The position numbers and the translations under genes are program-made. Below the pieces are notes generated by a model, which was not told the origin of the DNA, did not search any database, and worked only from the letters and a program-made list of their open reading frames with translations. DNA of 64,000 nt from Pseudorasbora parva (lineage: Eukaryota > Chordata > Actinopteri > Cypriniformes > Gobionidae): the NCBI RefSeq assembly GCF_024679245.1, contig NC_090175.1, forward strand, positions 46,564,751 to 46,628,750, given 5' to 3'. Shown in pieces: positions 51,748 to 61,593 of the stretch (its first letter is position 1; every line of letters begins with the position of its first letter).

Positions 51748-52450
51748 TAGACCGAGGTTCTGGCTCTCTGTGGTCATTAAAAATTCCCAGGATGTCCTTC
51801 GGAAAAAGAGTAGGGTTTAATCCCGGCATCCTGGCCAAATTTGCCAGGATTGGCCCATATCCATCATGGCTTCCTAATTGTCACAAGGTGTTTTCGTGTA
51901 GGTTCATGTTTCATGTTTTAAAGTTTCATGTTCACTGTCATGTTTTGTCATGCACGTCCTGGTCTTGTCATGTGATCTTTTGTCATGTGATTCCATGCCC
52001 TCATGTGTTCCTGCCTCGTGTTCCTGTGTCTTGTTTTCATTGGTTTATTGGTTAATCATTGTTCACAGGTGTCCCTCGTTTTGTCACTTGCCCTTGTGTA
52101 TTTAAGCCCTCATGTTTGCCAGAGTCTCGGTCAGTTATTGTTGATGTATGTGTAACCTGCAGATGGTGAGTGTTTAGTCCAGTCTAGTTTATGTCAAGTT
52201 TAAGTCAAGCCAAGTTTTATGTTCCTTTGCCAAGTCTTTGTTTTACTTTTATGTTTGACTTTATGTTAAGTGTTCAAATAAAGCTGCACTTGGGTTCATC
52301 AACCTCGCCTTCAGTGGACTCCCGTGTTACACTAATCATCCCCATATCTTGATTGACTTCATAACTCTGTCTCCTCTCCACCAATCAGCTGGTGTGTGGG
52401 TGGGCGTTTTGGCGCAATATGGCTGCCGTCGCATCATCCAGGTGATGTTG
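51748..52450 (-). repeat. AGCGCTTT dispersed repeat, fragment 2, split by a solo LTR
   Basis: The left part (ACCGAGGTTCTGGCTCTCTG, AAATTCCCAGGATGTCC, CATCATGGCTTCCTAAT) ends at 51878, and the right part resumes at 52332 (CTGTCTCCTCTCCACCAATC, AATATGGCTGCCGTCGCATC). Opposite orientation to the fragment at 42219. Confidence 0.7.
51879..52331 (+). mobile_element. Solo LTR with perfect 5-bp target duplication
   Basis: Starts TGTCACAAGG and ends CCGTGTTACA, the TG...CA form of LTRs. CTAAT flanks both sides exactly (51874-51878 and 52332-52336). Inside are a promoter-like GTATTTAAGCCC (about 52098) and a polyadenylation signal AATAAA (about 52277), giving U3-R-U5 order on the plus strand. 453 bp; no gag or pol is attached, so the internal region was removed by recombination between LTRs. 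A 5-bp duplication fits Gypsy or ERV-type elements; the class is not resolved. Confidence 0.87.
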
Positions 52451-52520
52451 ACCAAAAGGTACAATTATTTCAGAGGCATGACATATTTTAACATTCTGAT
52501 GCGAAAAAGATGTATTGTGA

Positions 52521-52763
52521 TTAAAGTGCCCCTGTTATGCTATTTTAAAGGATCCTAATTTTGATTTGAATGTCTCCTACAACATTGAATTTCAACAACT
52601 TATTTTGGCAGTTCACAGTCGATTCTTTCTTTTGAAAGGCAATAACTTTATGTATCGTGCACTATCAGCTTCACAACTTTTCAGATCGTTTACATCCACA
52701 GACACTTACATTACACATTGCATGAAAGGTAATATTCGCAAAAGCATAATAGGGGCACTTTAA
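52521..52763. mobile_element. TTAA-flanked MITE (GTGCCCCTGTTATGC family)
   Basis: The left end TTAAAGTGCCCCTGTTATGC pairs with the right end GCATAATAGGGGCACTTTAA. 243 bp; TTAA at both ends. Confidence 0.85.
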
Positions 52764-54470
52764 AAGGCATTCATTACATTCTGGAAACATGTTTTTGTCA
52801 ATATTAGCCTAATCTTTTGCTTTCAACTGTACATGAAATGTCTGCCGTTTGTAAAGAATGGACAAAGTGCATTCATGGCCATTATATGTCTCATGGCAAG
52901 TGAATATAAGTTAAACGTAAATGTAATTAGTTCAACTTTCATTTGACTGAATTAATGTAAATACGTTAGGTTACATCAAAGTAATTTAATTGTGAAGCAA
53001 AAACAGATCATTTAATTTTTTATAGTGTTCCCACTCATCATTTACCTCAGCATGTACATACTATTCAAAATAGTTAATGTTAAAAAGTAAAGAACACTTC
53101 AGCACCGCAAAAGGATTCATTTTAGTATCCTCAGTAAAAGGTTCATTTAGCAGCATATGCCATGTGAAGGCCCATAAACCCAGACAAAGTGATCTCCCTG
53201 TAATATTGCAATAAGAGGATGGCTTACTTGAATTATTCACAGTATTTGCTCTGAAGTGCTTGTAAATGCATTTGTGAATTGCGAAAAGCACTTTGTTTTT
53301 GTTCAGGGATGGATAACGGTGTATCTTTCTTTCTGCTCTGTGAAACCATCTAGATGATGCGTTGCATTAAAGATTTAGCGTGGTTCAAGAGTATCGGTCT
53401 GTAATAAACTGTCAGAAGTTTGTGCCGTGATTTAACAGGCTGCTCTTATGCAAAACATACCTGAAAATGTGTGTTTGAGCACATTTTTATCACACATATT
53501 TGAGGCTCATTTCATTAAGCTTAACACTGTCAATTTCTTTATTATGATGTGAACATCTTGTTCAGAACATTCTGAACTCTGAATGCTTTGAAATAGTATT
53601 GAACACGAGTGCTATTATTCATTCAGTGTTTACTCACCTCATCCGCCACCAGTTCAATCACTGCACTGACAGAGACTTACAGAGCCCGATATAATGAAAT
53701 TTGTGCTCTGTGTGTGAGTATGTGAGCTGTCGAATGATATTTATAGGGTCAGTAAAGTTAATTCTTGTATGGTCAGATGTGATAATAAAGAGGGGTGCTT
53801 GATGGGGTAGGGGGGGACTTGTTAAATCGACAGCTCTAAATCTACATATTTCTATGTACCACCTAGCAATGCCACTCATTGTTAAAAGCTTCTTAAACAA
53901 CCTAGCATAACAATGGTGACCGTTGCGTAGGCAGGCACATCACATTTTTATGAGAAAGGCTAAATCTCTAGTGTTCATTATAATTTTGCTGTACGTTTAT
54001 ATTAGGGTGCTCACTCCAAAACCATCCAAATGTTAAGATTTGCTCCCACATACATGAAAACTCTGTCCCACTCCAAAACACCCCCTCCTCTACCTAGTGA
54101 AGAGTGCAAGTAGTAGAGATAAAAACAGCAACACTAATAGTGTAGCTGTGAAAGTGAAAATGTTTGAACCAAGCAAAGACCATTCATATACCCTAAAGCC
54201 TCTTTAACACTAAAAAACAACTTGTGGTTAAGGTCAAAGCCCTGCGATGCTCTGAATACCAACTGGATCTCACTCTAGCTTTAACCTTTCTACCTTCCTT
54301 CCTACCAATTTCATTTTCTCTGCCTCCCTCTCTCTATTTCTGAAACGTGTTTACTCCTTGTAACGGGACTAACACTCTCATTAGCCACACTAAGGTGCTA
54401 GAACTTACCTTTGATGGCTCTCTTAATTAGCAACCATTTTAAATCTCTTCAGCCTGGGGATTTCATTGAG
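52764..54470. other. Non-coding DNA with no gene recognised
   Basis: No gene or named repeat recognised. Confidence 0.45.

Positions 54471-54542
<72 letters not shown>
54471..54542. repeat. (CA)n microsatellite
   Basis: About 35 CA units. Confidence 0.98.
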
Positions 54543-54544
<2 letters not shown>

Positions 54545-55027
54545 CCTCGTCCTTACACGTATTGGGCTGGGAGGCTCCTCTCGCTCTAATTTATTCCCTT
54601 GTGTTGGCTACCATGTGGAGACTCACATACCCTGTGTCTGTGTGCCTGTGAAGTTGAGAGAGTGTGTGTGATAAGGTCCACGGGCATTTTGGGCACTTTT
54701 TCTACTTTTTTTTGCCAGAGTAAGACATGTTGTACCTACCACACCCACCCATCACTTATCTCAGGAAATATGATGGATGCATTTCAACCTCTATTTTGCT
54801 CTTTTTTTCCACAGAAGCACACATTTTCTAGATCTCTAGGGTGCCTACACACTCTGTGCTGCATCAGAGAACACTGCAAATAATATATTGATTTCATTGG
54901 GGATGGAACACAGCAGTTTTGGAAAGTGACACTCTTTCATGTGACAAAAAGCTGAGTTATGTTGAATCAACTAATTTTTAAACATATAGGTGCCACTTCA
55001 CAATAAGATTCCATTTGTTAACATTAT
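54543..55027. other. Non-coding DNA ending in a dispersed-repeat fragment
   Basis: At 54990-55027 CACTTCACAATAAGATTCCA resembles the start of a common CACTTTACAATAAGG fish repeat, cut by the next element. Confidence 0.4.
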
Positions 55028-56127
55028 TTAAATGGGCCATGAAGTAAAAGGAGAAAAAAATACAAATATTGTTGTCTGAGGTCAACAGGTTCGCATGGTC
55101 TTTACATTAAAAACATTACAATGAATAAGTAATAAGGTGAGCTTAGCTCCTGAGACGCTTGGTTTTTATGGGCATGTCGCATTCAATTTTGACTACCCCG
55201 TCACTACACGCAGGGATGTGGAAAAACGGCAAACGGAATGATTCGCTCACAGGGCTCGCAAAATGTCTTTATCAAACAAACAATGATTTATCTCTCATCC
55301 ACACACAATTAATTGGAATTTTTTTTTTTTTATTACTTGGCCCGTCCGATCGGTGGATATAACTCGCTCACACAAGCCAACTAAAAATTTACTGGAGACA
55401 AATCAGCATGTTCAAAACTTTTGTAATTGTATTTTTCCTTCAAATAACAAGTCAAGAGAGTGAAAACGCACATCACGAAAGGAAATGAAAGCGTAAGTTC
55501 TGCCAGGAAGATTCAATGTTGTCACACATCTCTTTCATACCTAACCAATCACAACCTAATCCATAGATTATAATAGATGGTCACTTACACATGTCTGAGT
55601 TCGCAGATGCTGACGCCGACAGTTATCTAAAACTTAATAACTAAGGTTTTAAGTTTTAAGACGGGGACCATCCCCACCACTACCAGGATGGTCCCCGTCT
55701 ATACCTCCTGGCGGTTGGCTGCACCCCTTCATCTTCAGGCAGGATATGCAGAGTCTGTAACCCTTCAAAACGGAAGCTAAGGACGGGGCCTTATGCCAAA
55801 GAACTCTAATTATCATACTTGCTGGACTATCAATAAATTTGATAATTTTTGCAATTCATCTGTCTTCCAAATCTTTCTGGTAGAACTGTATTTAACTATT
55901 TAAGATAGCACATCAGGCAGGCCGGTGATACATTTTGGTGGCCTGACTTGAAAACACATCAGCCCTGGGATGTTGGGCTAGCGATTTTGCTAGCACTGAC
56001 CCAACACCTCAAATACAAAGGATACTCCAAACTGTGACATTGTGCTAAGTTGTTGTTAATTATGTTTTGGTAGACACATACATATAATCAGTAGATTACA
56101 AACAGTCTGTAACAATGCAATACTATA

Positions 56128-56202
<75 letters not shown>

Positions 56203-56610
56203 ACTCAAATAAGTGTGTTGCAACATTCCTGTAAGATCCAATATAGAAGGCATAGCATCGTTTTGTCTCTTGTTTACAAAAGAATCCACGATGAAATGAA
56301 GCGAACAAACGCGTGTTCTTACACAACCAGGCACTGCACACTATTTTGTAATCCTCAACGTCGTGTTTATTGCTTGGTAGCTCGATCTGGTTTAATGCCA
56401 CATAGGCCCATGTTATTTAAGTTACATGTGCGTCATGTTGGTAGGCAGGGCTACAGAATTAGGCGTTTGTTTTCTTCTGTTGAGGGGGCGTTTCGCTGCT
56501 CTCAGACATCACAGGGAAGATAGAAGATTTGCAGATCTCTCGTTTGATGAGTCAGCTGTCAACAAAAGCTTTTATTTGACTAACAAGACTTTTCAGCTCT
56601 GAAACATAGG
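55028..56610 (+). mobile_element. TTAA element of the copy-A family, 5' part (copy B)
   Basis: Begins TTAAATGGGCCATGAAGT and shares TGTTGTCTGAGGTCAAC, CACAGGGCTCG and GTAACAATGC-type blocks with copy A (5261-6796). A (TA)n run interrupts it at 56133-56197. Its 3' part does not follow directly: the DIRS element starts at 56611. Confidence 0.6.
56133..56197. repeat. (TA)n microsatellite
   Basis: About 31 TA units at a spot where copy A has only ATTACATATAAAA, so it is an expansion within the element. Confidence 0.96.
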
Positions 56611-56786
56611 GTTCCCTATCTCGAGGGAACTTCGAGCTGCGTCGAAACGCTAGGGGACGCCTCTGCGTGCCATGTCATGAAGCACTTGTGTAATCAGTCC
56701 AATAGCGGGACAATACGTCACGGGCGGGTGACGTCATCGACCAGGAAGCTATAAAGCATGCCCGGACCAAACAGTCACTAGCTTCT
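56611..56786 (+). repeat. DIRS left inverted terminal repeat
   Basis: Complementary to 61392-61542 apart from about one base. The outermost 20 or so bases (GTTCCCTATCTCGAGGGAAC) are not shared with the right end, the usual DIRS asymmetry. Confidence 0.92.
56729..56755 (+). promoter_or_regulatory. Putative DIRS promoter: CRE and TATA box
   Basis: A full palindromic CRE (TGACGTCA, 56729-56736) is followed 13 bp later by TATAAA (56750-56755) in the left ITR, upstream of the gag start at 56865. Because the ITRs are inverted, the same pair faces outward-to-inward from the right end as well, on the minus strand near 61424-61450. Function is inferred. Confidence 0.55.
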
Positions 56787-56864
56787 GTGTCTTCACAAGC
56801 GCTCTGTGTGAATTGTATGTCCATTTATTGTGTGTGTGTTCAAAAAAGAAAGAAAGAAAGAAAT

Positions 56865-58350
56865 ATGGCAAGTCAGTATAGGTGTTGTGTTCCTCCCTGT
56901 GGGGATACACACGTCCTAATGTGTGATGTGTTTGGGGCTCGAGCATGCCCAGTCAGCTCTCGAGGGGGTCGGCTGCGAGCATTGCGAGAGACTCCCAATG
57001 CGCATATTAAGATCACGCCGGGCACTCTTCGAGGAGAGTGCTTTGGCTCGCGGTCCTCAGGGCTCGGGTCCCGCTGTTGCCGAGGCGCAGCGAAGGCTCG
57101 CGTCCTGGGGATCGCAGTTGGATCTAGTGGCGGGGTTAGAGACGGGTGATCCCCTATCTCTGCCTTTACCCGCTGGATCTCATGCCTCAGTTAGCGAGCT
57201 GGAAGCACGCTCTGCGGTTTTCTTCCGCTCGCGCTGAGGCACAAGCGCAGCAGCACTCCAGCTCCGAGGAACTGGATGTTGTTAGCGCTGATGATGATCT
57301 GCCAAAAGAAAACGACACACACACACTCATAAAAAGAGGTGCTATTGGTGTAACTCGCGCTGTGTCCAGGTTAAGTTTAGACTGGCCGGCCGAGTGTCAA
57401 GAAGTTCGCCAAAAAATAAATAAATATATAAATAAAATAAGAAAGAGAAAGAACAATATAATGGCGAGCAGACAGTATGTTTGAGATTACGAGGGGCTGA
57501 ATCTAGTGGCTCGGATCTCGCGTTTGCCGAGGCAGCGTGTAGATCACGGGTCTACAATATAGATTCTATGACTCGATCGCGGATCTCGTGCTTGCCGAGG
57601 CAGCGTGTAGATTACGGGGTTGAGTTTAGTGGCTCAGATCGCGTGTTTGCCGAGGCATCGCGTAGATTATGGGTCTGCATCTATCATTCAGAAAGGGCGA
57701 CGATGTCTCGCGGGGAAGAGACGCTTGCGAGCTATCTCTCCCCCGAGTCCACATCGTCACACAGCCCCACAGCTGCCCACAACAAGCCGGTAAAAAAAAA
57801 AAAAAAAAATCGGCTTTGGGGGTAGGGCATATTCGGCAGCAGATCAGGCGGCCGCCGGTTTGTATACGGCGGTTGCCCTGCAAGCATATAAAACAAGCAG
57901 ACCTGCTGGGGGATATTGATATTGAGATGTGAAATATAAAAATATATATATATAATAAATAAATAAATCAATCAAAATGTCCCTCTGGGGCTGTCGGGCG
58001 GGGCAGCCTCAGCCGAGTACATCCTTTCTCAAACCTACACCGAGCAAAACAAAGAGAGAGCGTGGCCGCTCGGGGCCCCCCCCCGCAGAGAGATCGGGGA
58101 TCCGGGCGACGCGCTCAGCCGGGACCTTCCCGTGGTAGGGCGGATCTGAGGGCCGTCCTTACTGCTAGGAAGGCCTCGGCTAAGTGTCCTGACGTCAGAG
58201 GCGCAGGACTTCCGATGGCAGTCCCCTCCGGGAGAGTGCGGCTCGCCGAGGCGCCCGCTCTTTCCCGGTGCCATCGGGGGGGGCCGGTCTGCCAACCCTG
58301 CCACCGTTGGTGCTTCAGGGCGCGGCGGTCCCCGGCGAACATATATCTCC
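56865..58350 (+). pseudogene. DIRS gag-like ORF1, frameshifted and rearranged
   Basis: The likely start is MASQYRCCVPPCGD, with a cysteine-rich knuckle-like stretch (CCVPPCGDTHVLMC). A frameshift near 56930 moves the frame to GLEHAQSALEGVGCEHCERL, then RILRSRRALFEES, a pattern found in fish DIRS gag. Further on, recognisable pieces are short and in several frames: AADQAAAGLYTAVALQAYK-like coding at about 57835-57890, and GRADLRAVLTARKASAKC at about 58133. A triplicated segment (57490-57665) and A/T-rich inserts (57415-57470, 57930-57970) break the region. Gag would coat the element RNA; this one cannot be made. Confidence 0.65.
57490..57665 (+). repeat. Triplicated segment inside gag
   Basis: TTGCCGAGGCAGCGTGTAGA or a one- to two-base variant occurs with GATCTCG/GATCGCG upstream at about 57524, 57592 and 57647, a spacing of 68 and 55 bp. 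Confidence 0.75.
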
Positions 58351-58479
58351 TTGTCCGCCCGGAAACGTAGCGGCTTGGGGATGTTCGCGCCCTCTCGTGA
58401 GGGCCCCGGGGCGGTCAGTTCGGTTGCTACCTGCCGGTTATCCGTTACAGGACACCGGGCTGACCACCCAGGAAAATCC

Positions 58480-59449
58480 AGAGACCAGCCTCGAGAGGCT
58501 GGTTCCCTTAGTAGATTTTCTGGCAGCGTGGAAACTTCTGCCGAATATCTCAGAATGGGTCCTGCTCACATTATAAAAAGGGTTCGGGTCACACCCACCC
58601 GTGTTCAGCAGGGTTACTCCTACGGTAGTAACCCCCGAGCAGCCTCTGGTCATGGAACGAGAGGTACAGACTCTTCTGCGAAAAGAGGCTATACACGGGT
58701 CTCTCCCCTCTGCAGAGAGTCGGGCTTTTACAGCCGGTACTTCATAGTTCCAAAGAAGGATGGAGGGTTAAGGCCTATTTTAGATCTGCATCAGCTAAAC
58801 AAAATGCTCACGATAAAACAGATCGTGTGTCACGTCAGGTCCGAGGACTGGTGTGTCACAATAGACCTAAAAAATTTATACTTCCACATCTCCATCCTTC
58901 CGCAGCACAGACAGGTCTTCAGGTTTGCTTTTGGGGGCGAAGCTTACCAGTATTGAGTGCTGCCATTCGGCCTAGCTTAATCACCCCACACTTTCACCAA
59001 GTGTGTGAATGCAGCTCTGGCTCAGGTGCGACTCCAGGGCATTCGCGTGCTCAACTATATCGACGATTGGCTGATGTTAGCATAGTCGAAACAGTGGGCG
59101 TTCAGCATTGAGATGCTGTTCTCGCCCATATGTGAGTGTTGGGGCTAAGGTTGAACGGAAAGAAATGTGTGCTGGCACCTATAAGCTGCAGAGTACTACT
59201 TTTCTGGCGGTAGTCTGGGACACGAAAATAATGTTGGCTCGGCTATCCCCTCCCAGGATAAAAACGATCCTGGATACCGTGAACCAGATAAAGCTAGGTC
59301 AGTCACTCACTGTGAAACACTTTCAGAGAGTGTTAGGGCTGATGACAGCAGCGTCCAACGGGGTACCTTTTGGCCTGCGGTACATGAGACCCTTACAGTG
59401 GTGGCTCAGGACCAAGGGGTTCTCCCTGAGGGGAAACCCTTTTTCGCTT
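58480..59449 (+). pseudogene. DIRS reverse transcriptase, with in-frame stops
   Basis: The RT copies the element RNA. The frame enters near LRKEAIHGSL-like coding and reads FYSRYFIVPKKDGGLRPILD at about 58729 (fingers), then VTIDLKNLYFHI at about 58855 (first catalytic Asp, motif A) and QVFRFAFGGEAYQY. A TGA at 58954-58956 and a TAA at 58978-58980 interrupt the motif B area (LPFGLA). The catalytic motif YIDDWLM remains (59056-59076), followed by a TAG at 59083-59085. The connection region reads on in the segment from 59108 (STTFLAVVWDTKIM, LGLMTAASNGVPFGLRYM). Motifs are whole but the protein is not translatable. Confidence 0.88.
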
Positions 59450-59798
59450 GATCAAGGTCACGCGGCGCTGCCTACGTGCCTTAGTGAAGTGAAAAGATCC
59501 TTGGTTCCTGTCCCAAGGTCCAGTTCTGGGGGCTCCTTGTCGTCGCGTAACGCTAACGACGGATGCCTCCCTAACTGGCTGGGGAGCGGTCATGAGTGGC
59601 CGCTCGGCCCAAGGTCTGAGCGGCCGTCAGCTCTCCTGGCACATAAACCAGCTGGAGCTGATGGCTGTGTTTCAATCATATAAAATCAAACACTTCCTCT
59701 CAGACCTGCGGGGCCGCCATGTGTTAGTTCGGTCAGACAACACTTCGGTGGTCTCGTATATAAATCACCAGGGGGGGTTGAGATTGCGTCGGGTGTGA
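59450..59798 (+). pseudogene. DIRS RNase H domain
   Basis: RNase H removes the RNA from the hybrid during copying. After a frameshift near 59447 the frame reads LTTDASLTGWGAVMSGRSAQ (first catalytic Asp), HINQLELMAVFQS (Glu) and RSDNTSVVSYINHQGG (Asp), so the three core acidic residues are kept. The frame ends at a TGA (59796-59798). In related elements the coding region continues from here, so this is probably another lesion, though overlap with the recombinase ORF is normal. Confidence 0.85.
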
Positions 59799-60960
59799 AA
59801 GCTGACGCGTCATATGCTAACATGGGCCCACGGCAAGATGCTCTCGCTCAGGGCGATGTACATCCCGGGGGTCCTGTATGTAGCGGCAGACTCCCTGTCG
59901 AGGCAGGGAGTGATGCCGGGAGAATGGAGACTCCACCCGAGGTGGTGGAGGAGCTGTGGATCCGCTTTGGGCGAGCCCAGGTGGATCTGTTTGCGTCTCG
60001 AGAGACGACACACTGTCCAGCATATTTCTCCCTCACGCATCCAGCCCTGCTGGGGCTGGACGCAATGGTACAGACGTGGCCGAGGCTGCGTCTGTACGCC
60101 TTCCCCCCTCTGGCATTGCTCCCAGGAGTGCTGGAGAGCGTCCGCCGGGACGGGGTTCAGCTTTTATTGGTAGCCCCGCTCTGGCCGGGCCAAGTATGGC
60201 TCGCCGACATTATGTCTCTCCTAGAAGGTCCTCCCTGGAAAATCCCAGTCAGGAGAGATCTTCTTTCGCAGGCCGGGGGGGTCAGTACTGCACCCGCGCC
60301 CGGAACTGTGGAAACGGTGGGCTTGGCCCCTGAGGGGGCCCAGTTCATAAACACGGGTCTATCTACTGAGGTGATAGAGACCATGTTGCACTCCAGAGCA
60401 CCATCCACAAGGAGACTTTACGCACTCAAATGGAGAGTTTTTGTCGCCTGGTGTACGCACCAGGCTTTGGACCCTGTTAACTGCCTGTTCGGTTCAGTTC
60501 TTGAGTTCCTACAAGAGAAATTCTCCGCAGGGTTATCTCCGTCAACACTGAAAGTATATGTGTCGGCGATATCTGCTTATCATATTCCATTAGATAATGC
60601 ATCATTGGGGAAACACCCTTGGGTCATGCGTTTCCTTCGTGGTACTTTGAGGCGCAGACCTGCGGCACGCTCGAGGGTGCCTACTTAGGCAGTGGCACCC
60701 TCTTGTCTGGAGTTTGCACCAGGAATGGTAAAAGCATTTCTCTTCCCGAGGGAAGGACTAATGTGCCGGGACCACTAATGCTGCAGGCTTTCTGTCCGCC
60801 TCCGTTCACTAGTCAAGACCAAGAGAAGCTAAATCTGCTATGTCCGGTCAGGGCCCTAGATGCATATGTCCACAGGGCTGCCCTGTGGCGAAACTCAGAA
60901 CAGTTGTTTGTGTGTTTTTGGGTCCCCGAGCAAGGGAAAACCGGGTTCAAAGCAGATGCT
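59795..60960 (+). pseudogene. DIRS post-RNase H region and tyrosine recombinase N-terminal part
   Basis: The open frame 59795-60688 continues the RT/RNase H polyprotein at first (ELWIRFGRAQVDLFASRETT, LPGVLESVRRDGVQLLLVAP) and then enters the recombinase SAM-like DNA-binding domain (STRRLYALKWRVFVAWCTHQ, LSPSTLKVYVSAISAYH). After a frameshift near 60660 the next frame (60619-60963) supplies LLCPVRALDAYVHRAALW, whose Arg is a candidate for the first catalytic residue. That frame ends at TAG after a one-base slip in a TTTTT run near 60916. The N-terminal domain binds element ends. Confidence 0.8.
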
Positions 60961-61195
60961 TAGCAAGTGGATAGTCGAGGCTATTTTGCTCGCTTATGAG
61001 TCGGCCGGGCATCCTTCACCAATGAGGGTCCGCGCCCACTCCACTAGGAGTATGGCTGCCTCTATGGCTCTTATTTCGGGAGTTTCATTGTCAGAGGTAT
61101 GTGATGCGGCTGGGTGGTCCTCTCCGCATACATTTGTGAGGTTTTACAATCTAGATGTAGCCTCTACACCGGGGTCCCGGGTGTTTCTGGGTTGA
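60918..61195 (+). pseudogene. DIRS tyrosine recombinase, catalytic C-terminal part
   Basis: The catalytic domain of the recombinase integrates the circular DNA. RVRAHSTRSMAASMALISGV gives the H-x-x-R box, followed by EVCDAAGWSSPHTFVRFYNL, where the Tyr of RFYNL fits the nucleophile and the preceding His the last active-site residue. Read in the frame of 60860; the open frame ends at 61195, 45 bp before the internal complementary region. It is separated from the N-terminal domain only by the slip near 60916, so two small frameshifts are what break the recombinase. Confidence 0.88.
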
Positions 61196-61240
61196 TTCAC
61201 ACATACAGACATTTGGGACTCTGGCGGCGTGGGTATTGAG

Positions 61241-61345
61241 GTCCCCTAGCGTTTCGACGCAGCTCGAAGTTCCCTCGAGATAGGGAACGTCTCAGGTTAC
61301 GTATGTAACCATGGTTCCCTGAGAGGGAACGAGACGCTGCGTCGA
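61241..61345. repeat. DIRS internal complementary region
   Basis: Bases 61241-61288 are the exact complement of the left outer end (56611-56658), and 61286-61345 the exact complement of the right outer end (61534-61593). The halves overlap on AAC (61286-61288), complement of the GTT at each terminus. It is thus a template of the circle junction, the feature used in DIRS replication models to rebuild the ends. Confidence 0.95.
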
Positions 61346-61391
61346 GATGCCATACTCCCGGCATGCCTGTGATCGATTTGTTCGACTTTTC

Positions 61392-61593
61392 CAGAAGCTA
61401 GTGACTGTTTGGTCCGGGCATGCTTTATAGCTTCCTGGTCGATGACGTCACCCGCCCGTGACGTATCGTCCCGCTATTGGACTGATTACACAAGTGCTTC
61501 ATGACATGGCACGCAGAGGCGTCCCCTAGCGTTTCGACGCAGCGTCTCGTTCCCTCTCAGGGAACCATGGTTACATACGTAACCTGAGACGTT
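61392..61593 (-). repeat. DIRS right inverted terminal repeat
   Basis: Complement of the left ITR up to 61542; then a unique tail (GTCTCGTTCCCTCTCAGGG to GAGACGTT) that is mirrored only in the internal complementary region. Confidence 0.92.

Larger units (their letters stand above)
56611..61593 (+). mobile_element. DIRS1-like tyrosine-recombinase retrotransposon, full length, coding-defective
   Basis: The order is left ITR, gag-like region, RT, RNase H, tyrosine recombinase, internal complementary region, right ITR. DIRS elements copy through RNA, form a circle, and integrate by a tyrosine recombinase instead of an integrase, so no target duplication is expected; none is seen. GTT stands at both outer ends (56611-56613, 61591-61593). 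The ITRs (56632-56786 and 61392-61542) differ at about one site, so the copy is fairly young. Yet gag, RT and recombinase carry stops and frameshifts, so it must have been moved by proteins from another copy or decayed quickly after insertion. Confidence 0.93.

Noticed and set aside
58062..58370. Arg/Pro-rich 102-residue protein
   Set aside because: Off-frame reading of the GC-rich gag/RT junction; the related element coding appears only as short pieces in changing frames.
59810..60408. Several minus-strand frames of 62-83 residues opposite the DIRS recombinase
   Set aside because: Shadows of a GC-rich coding region; no recognisable motif.
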